A stretch of 64,000 nucleotides of DNA from Halomicrobium urmianum (GTDB taxonomy: Archaea; Halobacteriota; Halobacteria; Halobacteriales; Haloarculaceae), in assembly GCF_020217425.1 (NCBI RefSeq), contig NZ_CP084090.1:2108001-2172000 (forward strand), given 5' to 3'. Under the pieces are notes generated by a model that saw nothing but the letters and a program-made list of their open reading frames with translations, did no database searches and was not told the DNA's origin. Numbering within the stretch: position 1 is the first letter of the stretch; each line of letters begins with the position of its first letter. The translations under genes were made by a program, and so were the position numbers. Shown in pieces: positions 1 to 8,988 of the stretch.

Positions 1-1228
1 GCTCGGCGCTGCCGTACCCCTCCGCGAGGCGCTCCACGAGCGACCGCTGGGTGAACAGCGCCGGCCGGAGGAGCGCGACGGTCAGCGCCGACCGGCCGTC
101 CTCCTGCCCGGACCGTTCCTCCAGCGCGGCCTGGATGGCTTCGCGGGCGCGCTCGTCGGCAGCCCGGAGGCGGTCAGCGTCGACTTCGCCACCGTAGGCA
201 CCGTCCTGCACCGCGTCGACGACGGTCTCGAAGACATCGGTCGCGACCAGCGCCTGCGCCCCGTCCACGATGGCGGTGGCGTGAGCGCCGCGCTCCCGGG
301 CCTGCCGGGCGTCGTCCTGCCAGCGGTGTACGCGGGCTCCCGCCTCCGAGAACAGCCACCGGGCCGGCGCTCCCTCCATGTCGCGGTCGAACTCGCTCTC
401 GTCGGCGTCGAGCCACCAGTCGACCCGCTCGTCGGACGTCTCGGCCAGCGAGTGGCGAAGGGCCTCGGCACCGGACACCACGGCGCCCCACTGCGAGGGC
501 GGGTCGGCCCACTCCCCGAGCGCGGCCTCGCGGAGCCCCGTCGCGTCGGCCACGGCCGCGTCGGCCCGCTCGACGTCGCCGACGGCGTCTCCGGCCCGGA
601 ACGGCGCGGCCACCGGCTCGTCCGGGTAGGGCCTGCGGGGCTGGAGCCGCCTGCGGCAGTCCTCGACGACCGACTCGACGGGCACGTGCGCGAGCACGGC
701 CGCGACCGGGTCCGGTGCCTGGTACTCCCAGTCGGACGCGAACTCGCCAAGGGACGCGCGGACCGACCGCCGGCGCTCAGTCAGGTCCCCGTCGTCGTCC
801 TCGCCGGTGGCAGCGCGGTAGGCGCCGCGGATGGCCGCCGCCTCCCCGCGGCGACGTCGCCAGTCGTCGAGCGCCCGGATCGGCCACTCGTGGACGCCCT
901 CCTCGGACTCCAGATCGCTGGCGGCGCGTTCGCGCTCGTCGACCAGCCCCGACCGGACGGCCTCGTTGGGAATCGCCGGCGCCCGGGGGACGTCCGAGAG
1001 GAGTTCGCGGGCGCGCTCGCGGTGGGCCTCGGCCAGCGACTGCGGGACCGCCGCCGGGAACGCGCTCTCGGGGAGGGCGACCGGAGAGAGGTCCCCGGCG
1101 ACCGCGCGCACGTCGACGCGCTCGGGCGAGTCCTCGCCCATGCCCGGCAGGTCGGAGACGCCGGAACAGCCCGCCAGCCCGGCCAGCCCGGCAGCGCAGC
1201 CCACCAGCAGGCGACGCCGGCTCGTCAC
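1..1228 (-). CDS. Haloarchaeal lipoprotein of unknown function, 3' end outside the window
   Basis: The frame opens with GTG at 1228 and runs without a stop to the window edge (about 409 codons seen), so the C-terminus is missing. The N-terminus has an Arg-rich start, a hydrophobic stretch and a lipobox ending LAGLAGCSG, which predicts a membrane-anchored surface lipoprotein. The rest is Arg/Glu/Ala-rich and soluble, and I recognise no domain. The start codon overlaps the stop of the upstream gene as GTGA, so the two are probably co-translated. A GTG start was chosen because it places the lipobox about 20 residues in and makes this coupling. Confidence 0.75.
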   Translation of the reverse strand, partial: MTSRRRLLVGCAAGLAGLAGCSGVSDLPGMGEDSPERVDVRAVAGDLSPVALPESAFPAAVPQSLAEAHRERARELLSDVPRAPAIPNEAVRSGLVDERERAASDLESEEGVHEWPIRALDDWRRRRGEAAAIRGAYRAATGEDDDGDLTERRRSVRASLGEFASDWEYQAPDPVAAVLAHVPVESVVEDCRRRLQPRRPYPDEPVAAPFRAGDAVGDVERADAAVADATGLREAALGEWADPPSQWGAVVSGAEALRHSLAETSDERVDWWLDADESEFDRDMEGAPARWLFSEAGARVHRWQDDARQARERGAHATAIVDGAQALVATDVFETVVDAVQDGAYGGEVDADRLRAADERAREAIQAALEERSGQEDGRSALTVALLRPALFTQRSLVERLAEGYGSAE

Positions 1229-1878
1229 GAGCCGTCACCTCCTCCGGCGGGCGTCACCGTCGCCTCGAAGCCGACGCGTCCCGGCGGCCGGCGGCACGAA
1301 CTACTCGTCCCGGTACTGTGCCCCGAGACCGACTCCTGAGCGACCGGGAGCCGGATCGCGAGGCCGACGGTGTCGAAGTCGTCCGTGCCGCACTCGACGT
1401 CGGCGGGCAGGGTCGCCCGGCAGAAGTCGCCGTCCGGGTCGCCGTCAGGGTCCAGTGCGACCGACTGCACCCGGATCTCGTGGCACGCGGTGACCGGCGT
1501 CGAGAACAGGTACACCGACGCCGACTCGAAGTCGGTCGCGGCGACGAACTCGCGCAACTGGTCGGCCTCGGGGACGTCGCCGAACGTGAGGTCGGCCAGG
1601 TCGTCCGCCGAGACGACGTAGGTGGAGCCGTACGTGCCCGGCGGGCGGCCCGACCGGCGGTCGTCGATCTCGACCGGCGTGGGGAGTTCGTCGGCCTCGG
1701 TGAACAGCACCGCGGCGTCGGCGTTCCTGACCTGCTCCAGCTCGTAGTCCTCGACGGTGCGCTGTCGGTCGCGGTGGTCGGGGCTGGGCGGGCCGTCGTC
1801 GGACCCGGAACAGCCTGCGACGCTCGCCGCGAGGCCCCCGGCGAGGGCGGAGAGGGCACGTCTGCGGGACCAATTCAT
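1225..1878 (-). CDS. Haloarchaeal lipoprotein of unknown function
   Basis: This gene encodes 217 residues. The start MNWSRRRALSALAGG carries a twin-arginine-like signal followed by the lipobox SVAGCSG, so it is probably TAT-exported and lipid-anchored. The mature part is acidic, as expected for a haloarchaeal surface protein, with a single Cys pair (ACHE and DFCRA) that might form a disulfide. I see no recognisable catalytic motif. The ATG at 1878 is preferred over an in-frame start near 2034, because the upstream extension is basic and low-complexity. It is followed directly by another lipoprotein gene with a 4-nt overlap, so the two likely act together. Confidence 0.8.
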   Translation of the reverse strand: MNWSRRRALSALAGGLAASVAGCSGSDDGPPSPDHRDRQRTVEDYELEQVRNADAAVLFTEADELPTPVEIDDRRSGRPPGTYGSTYVVSADDLADLTFGDVPEADQLREFVAATDFESASVYLFSTPVTACHEIRVQSVALDPDGDPDGDFCRATLPADVECGTDDFDTVGLAIRLPVAQESVSGHSTGTSSSCRRPPGRVGFEATVTPAGGGDGS

Positions 1879-2036
1879 GTGCGGGGTGTTCCGAACACCC
1901 CGGCATACCTCTTGTGGAGCGTCAGCGGGCGACGCCCCGTTCGTTTTCCCTCGAAGGCGACGAGCGAAACGCGAGCGCGAGCGCCGCTGTCGCCCATCGA
2001 ACGGGTTTTGATGCTGGACGAAAAAGGCCGTCACCA

Positions 2037-3473
2037 GTGTCGTTCGACCGAATCAATCCCGTCCGCGGGCTCCTGCTCGCCGTCGGCACGGCCCTGGCCC
2101 GGGTCGGGCTCATCGACCACGAGCGGGTCGTCCGCGCGACGGACCTGGCCTGGCCCCGGATCGTCACCGGGCTGGCGCGGATGTCCAAGTCCACCGTCGA
2201 CGTGGCCATGGTCGGCGCGGCGCTGGGGTCGAGCGCCATCGCCGGCCTGGGGTACGCCGCCCCGTACTGGGGCCTGGCGTTCGCGCTGGGCGGCGGCGTC
2301 GCCGGCGGCACCATCGGCATGGTGTCCTAGCGCTTCGGCGCCGGCGCGCACGAGGAACTCGCCGCGACGGTCCGGGCCAGCGCCCTGCTCGCCGTGGTCA
2401 TCTCCGCGCCGCTGACCGCCGTCTTCTGGTTCGTCCCCGGCGTGCTCGTCGACCTGATCGGGTCCGGCGAGGCGGCGATCGGATACGGCACGGACTACCT
2501 CCGGGTCGTCGGGCTCGGCGTCCCCCTCGCGGCGCTGAGCCTGATCGGCAGCCGGACCCTCGTCGGAGTCGACGACGCCTGGACGCCGATGATCATCCGG
2601 GCCGGCGGCGCCGTCGCGAACGTCGCCCTCAACGCCGCGTTCATCTTCGGGCTGGACATGGGCGTCGTCGGCGCGGCGGTTGGCACCGTGCTGGCGAACC
2701 TGCTCGTCGTGGCCGCCTTCGGCGTCGGCCTCGCCCGCGGCGGCCTGCCGGGCATCGGCGAGTTCCCCGTCCGCGTGTCGCCCGGACGACCCTGGATCGA
2801 CCGCTCGCTGGCGCGTGACCTGCTGGACGTGGCGCTACCGCTCGTCGGCACCAACCTCGCAAACAACGGCGCCAAGTACCCCAGGCTGGCCATCATCAGC
2901 ACGTTCGGGTCGGACTTCGTCGCCGCCTACGTCGTCGCGATGCGCGTCCGGATGCTGATGGACACGCCCAACTGGGGGTTCAGCCTGGCCTCCTCCAGCC
3001 TCGTCGGGCAGGCACTGGGGACCGACGACGAGGCCGAGGCCGACGCCTGGGCGCGCGACGTGCTGCGGTTCTGCGTCGTCACGTACGTCGCCATCGCCGC
3101 CGGCGTGTTCGCCTTCGCCGAGCCCATCGGCCGCGTGTTCGTCGACGATCCGGCGATCCTCCCGACGGTGACGGTGTTCGTCTGGGTCGCCGCCGTCAGC
3201 GTCGTCTTCAACGGGATCTACGGCGGCGCAACGGGCCCGCTCCGGGCGAGCGGCGACACCCGCTGGCCCTTCTACGCGCAGCTCACCGGCCGGTACCTGG
3301 CCGCGCTCCCCGTGGCCTTCCTCGGAATCGTCACGCCGCTGGGGGCGACCGCGATCTACGCCGCTGTCGTCGTCGAGATGGCCGTGCCCGCCCTCGTCGC
3401 CTACTACCGGTACCGCAGCGGCACCTGGATGGTCGTCAGTCGCGACTACCGGCCCGACGCCGCGGCGACGTGA
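2037..3473 (+). pseudogene. MATE-family efflux transporter interrupted by an in-frame amber stop
   Basis: Read through, the frame encodes about 478 residues, the usual length of MATE (multidrug and toxin extrusion) cation antiporters, with about 12 hydrophobic segments. A TAG at 2328-2330 stops it at codon 98, right after GTIGMVS. The next residues, RFGAGAHEELA, match the MATE motif in which a Gln normally precedes RFGAG, so the stop is most simply a CAG to TAG change. No other stop or frameshift occurs over the remaining 380 codons, so the lesion looks recent, or is a sequencing error. Start GTG 2037 gives MSFDRINPVRG. The stub would contain only the first membrane segments. Confidence 0.85.
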
Positions 3474-3552
3474 TACGGACTGCCGTCGCCGCATTCTGGT
3501 CGACTGCCTGACGCCGGGCAGTCGTACCGGTACTGAACGACGGCAGTCCGTA
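3474..3552. repeat. Nested inverted repeat between the MATE pseudogene and the reductase gene
   Basis: A perfect 15-bp inverted repeat (3474-3488 with 3538-3552, TACGGACTGCCGTCG) encloses a second perfect 8-bp stem (3501-3508 with 3517-3524, CGACTGCC / GGCAGTCG) and the palindrome GTACCGGTAC (3524-3533). It begins on the last base of the MATE stop region and ends about 30 bp before the next start. It could be a terminator, a regulator site or a remnant of a small mobile element. Confidence 0.7.
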
Positions 3553-3581
3553 ATCGACGTTCGGTCACCGCCGACGCCAGT

Positions 3582-4457
3582 ATGAAGGTGCTTCCGGGAG
3601 AGCCTTCGGTGATGGTAGCCAACGAGAGCGACACCTTCGACATCGGCGGCGAACTCACGGTCCACCGGCTCGGTTTCGGCGCGATGCGGCTCACTGGCGA
3701 GGACATCATCGGGCCGCCCGACGACGAGGACGTGGCGCGCGACGTCCTCCGGCGGGCCGACGAGATCGGCGTCGACCTGATCGACACGGCCGACTCCTAC
3801 GGTCCGGGCGTCTCCGAGCGGTTGATCGGCGAGACGCTGGATGCCGACCGCGACGACCTCGTCGTGGCGAGCAAGGCCGGCCTCCTGCGCAACACCGACG
3901 GCGACTGGCCGACCCACGGCGACCCCGACTACCTCCGTAACGCCGTCCTCTGCAGCCTCGACCGGCTGCGGACGGACACCATCGATCTCTACCAGTACCA
4001 CCGGCCCGACCCGGACACCGACTTCGAGGAGGCCGTCTCGACGTTCGCCGAGATGAAGGACGAGGGCCTCGTCGAGCACGTCGGCCTCTCGAACGTCACC
4101 GTCGAGCAGCTGGAACTCGCCGAGGACATCGTAGACGTCGCGACCGTCCAGAACGAGTACAACGTCGCCAACCGCGAGGACGAGCGCGTCCTCGAGGCCT
4201 GCGAGGAGAAGGGCATCGGCTTCATCCCGTGGTTCCCGATGGGCGGCGGCGACCTCGACGAGCGGGCGGACACGGTCGAGGAGATCGCCGAGGCCCACGA
4301 CGCTACGTCCTACCAGGTCGCGCTGGCGTGGCTGCTCCAGCACTCCGACGTCATCCTGCCGATCCCGGGCACCGGAAGCGTCGAGCACTTGGAGGAGAAC
4401 GTCGCCGCCTCGCAACTGGAATTGACTGACGACGAGATGGCGCGGCTGTCCGAGTGA
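3582..4457 (+). CDS. Aldo/keto reductase
   Basis: This is a 291-residue NAD(P)H-dependent oxidoreductase with a TIM-barrel fold. The catalytic tetrad is visible: Asp and Tyr in LIDTADSYG, Lys in VVASKAGL and His in YQYHRPD. A C-terminal cofactor-binding segment IPGTGSVEHLEENVAA is also present. The N-terminal strand LGFGAMRLTG is typical of the family. The substrate cannot be told from sequence. The start at 3582 (MKVLPGE) and an internal ATG at 3612 (MVANESD) are both possible, and the second gives a more usual N-terminus. It stands alone between the MATE remnant and a small zinc-finger gene. Confidence 0.88.
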   Translation: MKVLPGEPSVMVANESDTFDIGGELTVHRLGFGAMRLTGEDIIGPPDDEDVARDVLRRADEIGVDLIDTADSYGPGVSERLIGETLDADRDDLVVASKAGLLRNTDGDWPTHGDPDYLRNAVLCSLDRLRTDTIDLYQYHRPDPDTDFEEAVSTFAEMKDEGLVEHVGLSNVTVEQLELAEDIVDVATVQNEYNVANREDERVLEACEEKGIGFIPWFPMGGGDLDERADTVEEIAEAHDATSYQVALAWLLQHSDVILPIPGTGSVEHLEENVAASQLELTDDEMARLSE

Positions 4458-4670
4458 ACCCGGGCGCGTGACGGGTGCTGGGAGTCGACGCCTCGCGATC
4501 CGCTCCCGTCACCGGGCTCCGTCGTTCCCACTGACGGGTACTGTCGTTCCCGCCGGCAGACACCTTGTACCCGCCGACGGACGCCGTCGCCCCGCCGGCG
4601 GGCGTTGCCGTGGTACGGCACAACGTATCACATAAACATTCATTATGTTGTAGATTCAAGGGATACGTGT

Positions 4671-4790
4671 ATGGCGACACGCCAGCAGCCCTCGACGACG
4701 TATCACACGTGCAGCTGTGGTGAGAAGTTCGACACCACGGACGCACTCCTCGAGCACGCGCGAGAGGAGCACGGACTCTCGGTATTCTGA
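4671..4790 (+). CDS. Small C2H2-type zinc-finger protein, 39 residues
   Basis: The protein contains one compact metal site, Cys-X-Cys followed by His-X4-His (CSCGEKFDTTDALLEHAREEH), which is the signature of the very small zinc-finger proteins frequent in haloarchaea. Such proteins are thought to bind nucleic acid or protein partners, but the role of this one is unknown. The ATG at 4671 is chosen because an AT-rich TATA-like segment (about 4640-4650, CATTATGTTG) lies roughly 26 bp upstream, fitting a leaderless transcript. It has no partner gene within 40 bp. Confidence 0.75.
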   Translation: MATRQQPSTTYHTCSCGEKFDTTDALLEHAREEHGLSVF

Positions 4791-4839
4791 GGCAACTGGC
4801 GCTGCTGGGCAGTCGGTCGCAGTCGCGTTTTTTCGGCGA

Positions 4840-5118
4840 TCACTCGACGACGTCGGGTCGGACGCGGAACCGCTCGTAGCCGCCGTGGGAGACGTCCAGC
4901 GATCCGATCCACCAGTTCCACCGCTCGACGAGCGCGTACTCGTCGGGCGCGTCGTCCAGGTTCGTGAGCACCTGTTCGACGCCCAGCGGGTAGCCGAAGT
5001 CCGAGGCGATCATGCCGGAGTCGGCCAGGTCGCGGGCCTGCCGCGCGACGACGCGGACCGCGCCCTCGTCCGCCCCGTACCGGTCAGCGAGCGCCGCTTC
5101 GAGTGCCTCTCTGTCCAC
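4840..5118 (-). CDS. Hypothetical haloarchaeal protein, 92 residues
   Basis: The product is a small acidic soluble protein with no signal peptide, no membrane segment and no motif I recognise. Trp-rich ERWNWWIGSLDVS near the C-terminus may form a core. I chose GTG at 5118 (VDREALEAALADRYG) because the region upstream in the same frame is Arg/Ala-rich and looks non-coding. It is convergent with the zinc-finger gene and lies just 3' of the RNase P RNA gene on the same strand. Confidence 0.55.
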   Translation of the reverse strand: MDREALEAALADRYGADEGAVRVVARQARDLADSGMIASDFGYPLGVEQVLTNLDDAPDEYALVERWNWWIGSLDVSHGGYERFRVRPDVVE

Positions 5119-5273
5119 GCTCGGGTCTCGGGGATGGACGGTATTAACGTGTGGGGCGGCTGGCGCGCTCGCCCGGGAACGACCGTCGGCACGAACGCGC
5201 GTCCGTACATACGCAGGGCTGCAAAGTAATACGACCGCGAAAATCGCCCGCGTCACCGCGAAGACGCGGCGGC

Positions 5274-5666
5274 TGAGGGGAGTAAGCCCCCTTCTGTTCG
5301 ATCCGGCATTCGGCTCAGCGTCCGCGCCCGCGGCCGGACTACCTGATGGCGCGGACTTGCACCGGTGAGGATTCGCCGTTCCATCCCTTCTCCGTCGTCT
5401 GGCTCACGGCCGAGGCCGCTCGCACGTTCCGGGACGACTACGTCGTCCCGCGACCCTCGGCGGGTTAACTCCCCGTTCCTTATCGGCTGACGCCGCGTCG
5501 GTCCGGGTTCGCGCGCCTCATCGGTCGGACGGAGGGGTCTCGTTTCTGTTCCAGAGCCGACGGTCTCCCGCCCCGGGCTTGCGCCCGGTCACCTGTCCGG
5601 CCGGTGGGGGGACTTTCCTCATGCCTCGCGGCACGGGGGCCGGACTCCCTCTGCCACTCTCCCCTA
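5274..5666 (-). ncRNA. rnpB: RNase P RNA (archaeal type A)
   Basis: On the minus strand the universal CR-I sequence GAGGAAAGUCC is at 5620-5610 and the CR-V sequence ACAGAA at 5297-5292. They are separated by about 315 nt, as in archaeal RNase P RNA. Helix P1 can be formed by AGGGGAG at 5665-5659 with CUCCCCU at 5282-5276, which sets the ends to within a few bases and gives about 393 nt. The RNA is the catalytic subunit of the ribonucleoprotein that removes tRNA 5' leaders. Open frames across this region are GC-rich artefacts. Confidence 0.93.
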
Positions 5667-5679
5667 GCAGACCGGTCAG

Positions 5680-5688
5680 GATTAAGGC
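5680..5688 (-). promoter_or_regulatory. Probable TATA element of rnpB
   Basis: On the minus strand CCTTAATCC lies about 20 bp upstream of the predicted 5' end of the RNase P RNA, close to the usual spacing of an archaeal TATA box. It sits in the 112-bp gap after pncB, so rnpB need not depend on the operon upstream. Confidence 0.45.
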
Positions 5689-5778
5689 TTCGCACCGGCC
5701 GTGCGTGGCGATACCGCGGGGCACGCGACCGAGCGTCTGCTCGCTCCCCCGAGGTCTCCCCCGTCGGTCGGACCCTCG

Positions 5779-6939
5779 CTACTCGTCGTCTCCCTGTCTG
5801 AACCCGACGAGTTCGGCGTCCTCGCGGGCGCGATCGGCGGCCTCGTCGATATCGAACTCGCGGACGACCTCGCCGTCGCGAAGCAGGGGCTCGAGCAGCG
5901 CCTCGCCCTCCTCGGGCGCCTCGCCGTCGGTGAGAGCGACGTGGTGGCCACCGTCCGGCGTCCGGTAGACTTCCTTCCGGCCGGGGAGTTTGCCCCGCTT
6001 GGAGACGGCCTCGCCGTCGATCTCGACGATGTCCAGCGCGAAGTCGACGGGGTCGGCGTTGCTAACGTGGCTGCCCACGCCGAAGCCGTCCGCGACGTCC
6101 CGCAGGTGCCGCAGTTCCTCGCGCCCGAGGCCGCCGCTGGCGAAGACGCCGACGTCCTCGTGGCCAGCGGCGTCGAGCGTCCAGCGGACCTCCCGGATGA
6201 TGTGCCGGAAGTCCCCGCGCCGCGAGGAGGTGGTGTCGATCCGGACGCTGTCGAGGTCGTCGACCGCCTCGGCCGCCCGCAGCGCCTCGTCGGCCTCGTC
6301 GGAGTAGGTGTCCGCGAGGGCGACGCGGGGGACGCTCTCGTCCACGGCCTCGTCGAAGGCCCGCCACGCGTCCTCCTGGTTGCCGCGTCCGAAGCACAGC
6401 ATGAGCGCGTGGGGCATGGTACCGCTGGCCTCCCTGCCGATCATCTCGCCGGCGGCGACGTTCGAGACGCCGTCGAGGCCGCCGATCAGGGCCGACCGCT
6501 CGATCATGGCGCCGATTGAGGGGTGGACGTGTCGGGAGCCGAAGCTCATCACGGTCGAGTCGGGCGCGGCCAGCCGGGCCTCCAGCGCGGCCGTGGCGAC
6601 GCCCGTGGGATGCGAGAGGAAGCCCAGCAGCGCGGTCTCCAGCCGGCAGAAATCGAGGTAGTCGCCCTCGATGCGCATCACCGGGCCGCCGTCGAACAGC
6701 CGACCCTCCCGGACCGCGTCGACGTCGAGGTCGTGTCCGGCCAGGAGGGTCGCCGCGTCCTTGACGCCGGCCAGGACCTCGAACTCGCCGGTGGGGAACT
6801 GGTCGGCGGTCACTTCCGCCACGACGCGGGGGTTCTTCCCCGCGTGCTCCAGCGTCTCGACCGTCCGGTCGAAGTAGGCGTCAGTCGCGCGCCCCGCCCT
6901 GATGGCCTCCGGGCCGACGACGTCGAACTCCTCGGTCAT
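5779..6939 (-). CDS. pncB: Nicotinate phosphoribosyltransferase
   Basis: This 386-residue enzyme couples nicotinate to PRPP to give nicotinate mononucleotide, the first committed step of NAD salvage. The family signature is seen in FGSRHVHPS, in the phosphate-binding stretch VGSHVSNADPVDFALDIVEI near residue 290, and in VRIDTTSSRRGDF. The length suits the archaeal form. ATG 6939 (MTEEFDVVGPEA) is used; the much longer open frame upstream is Arg-rich and lies antisense to nothing recognisable in its own frame. It lies 50 bp after phoU and may be read from the pst operon. A nicotinamidase-like gene lies 9 kb away. Confidence 0.92.
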   Translation of the reverse strand: MTEEFDVVGPEAIRAGRATDAYFDRTVETLEHAGKNPRVVAEVTADQFPTGEFEVLAGVKDAATLLAGHDLDVDAVREGRLFDGGPVMRIEGDYLDFCRLETALLGFLSHPTGVATAALEARLAAPDSTVMSFGSRHVHPSIGAMIERSALIGGLDGVSNVAAGEMIGREASGTMPHALMLCFGRGNQEDAWRAFDEAVDESVPRVALADTYSDEADEALRAAEAVDDLDSVRIDTTSSRRGDFRHIIREVRWTLDAAGHEDVGVFASGGLGREELRHLRDVADGFGVGSHVSNADPVDFALDIVEIDGEAVSKRGKLPGRKEVYRTPDGGHHVALTDGEAPEEGEALLEPLLRDGEVVREFDIDEAADRAREDAELVGFRQGDDE

Positions 6940-6989
6940 TACGGCCGGGTTTGCGGGCGCCGGGAAAAAAGCTACTCGTGTACGGCCGC

Positions 6990-8036
6990 TCACCCGCCGG
7001 CGTCGGCCGGCGAGTCGGCGGCCGCGTCGACCCCGCTCGCCTCGGCCAGGTCGCCCCGTCGGACCGCGGTCCGCAGCGCGCGCTCGGCGACGTTGCCGCC
7101 GTGCTCGGCCGTCCGGCGGAGGCGGTCGAGGACCCGGAGGTACCGGCCGTCGGCCTCCGAAGCCAGCAGCCGGCGGTCCAGCTCCCGGGCGCGCTCGCGG
7201 ACGTCGTCGCGCCGCGACAGGGCCTCGCTGGCGGCGTCGACGTCGTGGTCGCCGGCGGCGGCGGTCGTCGCGTCGTCGACGATCCGCCGGGCCGCCTCGG
7301 CGAGGTCGGCGAGGTCCTCGCGCAGCGTCGGGCCCGCTGGCTCGCCGATCTCCGCGGCGGTCGCCCGGATCCGCTCGGCGTGGTCGGCGACCCGCTCCAG
7401 TTCCCGGGCGGTGCCCCACAGGGCGAACAGCTCCGGCCGGGTCAGGCCGAGGGCGTCGACCTCGTCGAGCCGTCCGAGCGCCCGCTCGACGTGGCGCTCG
7501 ACCAGCCCGCAGAGCCGGTCGGCCTGGCGGTCGCGGTGGGCCGGCTCTGGCGTCCCCTCGCCGATCAGCGCCGCCGTCGCGTCGCGGTGCATCGACAGCG
7601 CGACGAACGACAGCTGGCGGACCGACTGGCGGACCGATACTTCAGAGGCGTCCAGCGGCGTCCGGACGACGATCCGGGCCCCCGACGCCTCGGCGACCGT
7701 GGCGCCCGCCAGGTCCCGGGCGACGCGTTCGATCCGCCGCCGCTGGTCGTCGGCCACTCCCTCCGGCGACTCGAACGCCACGGCGTCGGTGCCCGCGGCG
7801 TAGGCCGCGCGCAGCGCCTGCTCGACCCAGTCGGGGTCCTCGCCGCGGACCGGGACGCGGACCGGGTCGGCGGATCCCTGGTCCCGGTCGCGCGCCTGGA
7901 TCACGAGCAGCCCGCCGATGTGCGCGTGGAGGTCGACGACGCTGCCGGCCGCGACTCCCTCGCTCTCGGCCCACTCCTTGGGGAGCGAGACCGTGTAGGT
8001 GCCGCCGCCGACCTCCTGGACCTTGCGCGTCTCCAT
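6990..8036 (-). CDS. phoU: PhoU-domain regulator with N-terminal AbrB/SpoVT-like domain
   Basis: The product is 348 residues. Residues 1-45 (TRKVQEVGGGTYTVSLPKEW) form a swapped-hairpin AbrB-like DNA-binding module. The remainder is helical with PhoU-type repeats containing conserved Glu and Asp runs such as ELERVADHAERI and HGGNVAERAL. In phosphate systems PhoU dampens Pst transport and signalling; the archaeal version with an AbrB-like head probably also binds DNA. It is the last pst gene, 55 bp after pstB. Confidence 0.88.
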   Translation of the reverse strand: METRKVQEVGGGTYTVSLPKEWAESEGVAAGSVVDLHAHIGGLLVIQARDRDQGSADPVRVPVRGEDPDWVEQALRAAYAAGTDAVAFESPEGVADDQRRRIERVARDLAGATVAEASGARIVVRTPLDASEVSVRQSVRQLSFVALSMHRDATAALIGEGTPEPAHRDRQADRLCGLVERHVERALGRLDEVDALGLTRPELFALWGTARELERVADHAERIRATAAEIGEPAGPTLREDLADLAEAARRIVDDATTAAAGDHDVDAASEALSRRDDVRERARELDRRLLASEADGRYLRVLDRLRRTAEHGGNVAERALRTAVRRGDLAEASGVDAAADSPADAGG

Positions 8037-8091
8037 CAGTGACCCCGTCCGACGACGTCCGTCGTGTCCAGCGTTCGGTCCCCCACGTCGA

Positions 8092-8988
8092 TCACCCGAA
8101 CTTGCCGGTGATGTAGTCGTCGACGCGCTGGCTCTCGGGGTTCTCGAAGATCTGGTCGGTGTCGCCGTACTCGACGAGGTTGCCGCCGGTGAGGAACACG
8201 GCGGTCTGGTCGGAGATGCGCGCGGCCTGTTGCATGTTGTGGGTGACGACGACGACGGTGTAGTCCTCGGACAGTTCCTCGATGAGGTCCTCGACCTTCG
8301 CGGTGGCGATGGGGTCCAGCGCCGAGGCAGGCTCGTCCATCAGGAGCACGTCGGGGTCGGTCGCCAGCGCGCGGGCGATGCAGAGCCGCTGTTGCTGGCC
8401 GCCCGACAGGCCCAGCGCGTTGTCGTCCAGCCGGTCGCTCACCTCGTCCCACAGCGCGGCCCGCCTCAGGGCGTCCTCCACGAGTTCGTCCTCCGCCCCG
8501 CAGTCGTCGCGGCCGAGCAGTCGAGCGAGCAGGCCGGTGTCGATCTCGCCGTGCTTGCGCGGGCCGTAGGCGACGTTGTCCCGGATCGACTTGGGGAAGG
8601 GGTTGGGCGCCTGGAACACCATCCCCACGCGCTTGCGCAGTTCGACCAGGTCGACGCCGTCCTGGTAGAGCTCCCGCCCGTCGAGCGCGACCGACCCCTC
8701 CACGCGGGCGCTCCCGATGCGGTCGTTCATCCGGTTGAGAGAGCGCAAGAACGTCGACTTGCCACAACCCGACGGGCCGATCAGCGCCGTCACGCTCTCC
8801 TCGGGGATCTCCAGCGAGACCCCCTGCAGGGCCTGCTCGTCGCCGTAGTGGACGTCCAGGTCCTCGACGGCGAGCTTCGCGTCGCCGTCGAAGTCGTACT
8901 CGCGCCACTCCTGCCGAACCGTCTCCTCGCTCTCCCCGTCGGTCGTTCGCTGGCTGTTCTGCGTCGCGTCGATCGCAGCGTTACTCAT
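8092..8988 (-). CDS. pstB: Phosphate ABC transporter ATP-binding protein
   Basis: This 298-residue ABC ATPase powers phosphate import. It has Walker [10 protein letters not shown] (71-79), a Q-loop in [12 protein letters not shown], the signature LSGGQQQR, Walker [13 protein letters not shown] and the switch His in VTHNMQQA. An acidic extension of about 35 residues precedes the ABC core, as is common in haloarchaea. Its start overlaps the end of pstA by 8 nt. Confidence 0.96.
   Translation of the reverse strand: MSNAAIDATQNSQRTTDGESEETVRQEWREYDFDGDAKLAVEDLDVHYGDEQALQGVSLEIPEESVTALIGPSGCGKSTFLRSLNRMNDRIGSARVEGSVALDGRELYQDGVDLVELRKRVGMVFQAPNPFPKSIRDNVAYGPRKHGEIDTGLLARLLGRDDCGAEDELVEDALRRAALWDEVSDRLDDNALGLSGGQQQRLCIARALATDPDVLLMDEPASALDPIATAKVEDLIEELSEDYTVVVVTHNMQQAARISDQTAVFLTGGNLVEYGDTDQIFENPESQRVDDYITGKFG

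Noticed and set aside
2328-2330. Pyrrolysine or programmed readthrough at the MATE amber codon
   Set aside because: No pyrrolysine system is known to me in haloarchaea, and the position fits an ordinary CAG to TAG change.
4468-4512. Inverted repeat GTGACGGG / CCCGTCAC after the aldo/keto reductase as a terminator
   Set aside because: The stem is 8 bp with a 29-nt loop and no T-run, too weak to call.
5274-5666. Protein-coding frames in the RNase P RNA region
   Set aside because: Conserved RNase P sequence blocks and the P1 pairing explain the region; the frames are not supported by any motif.
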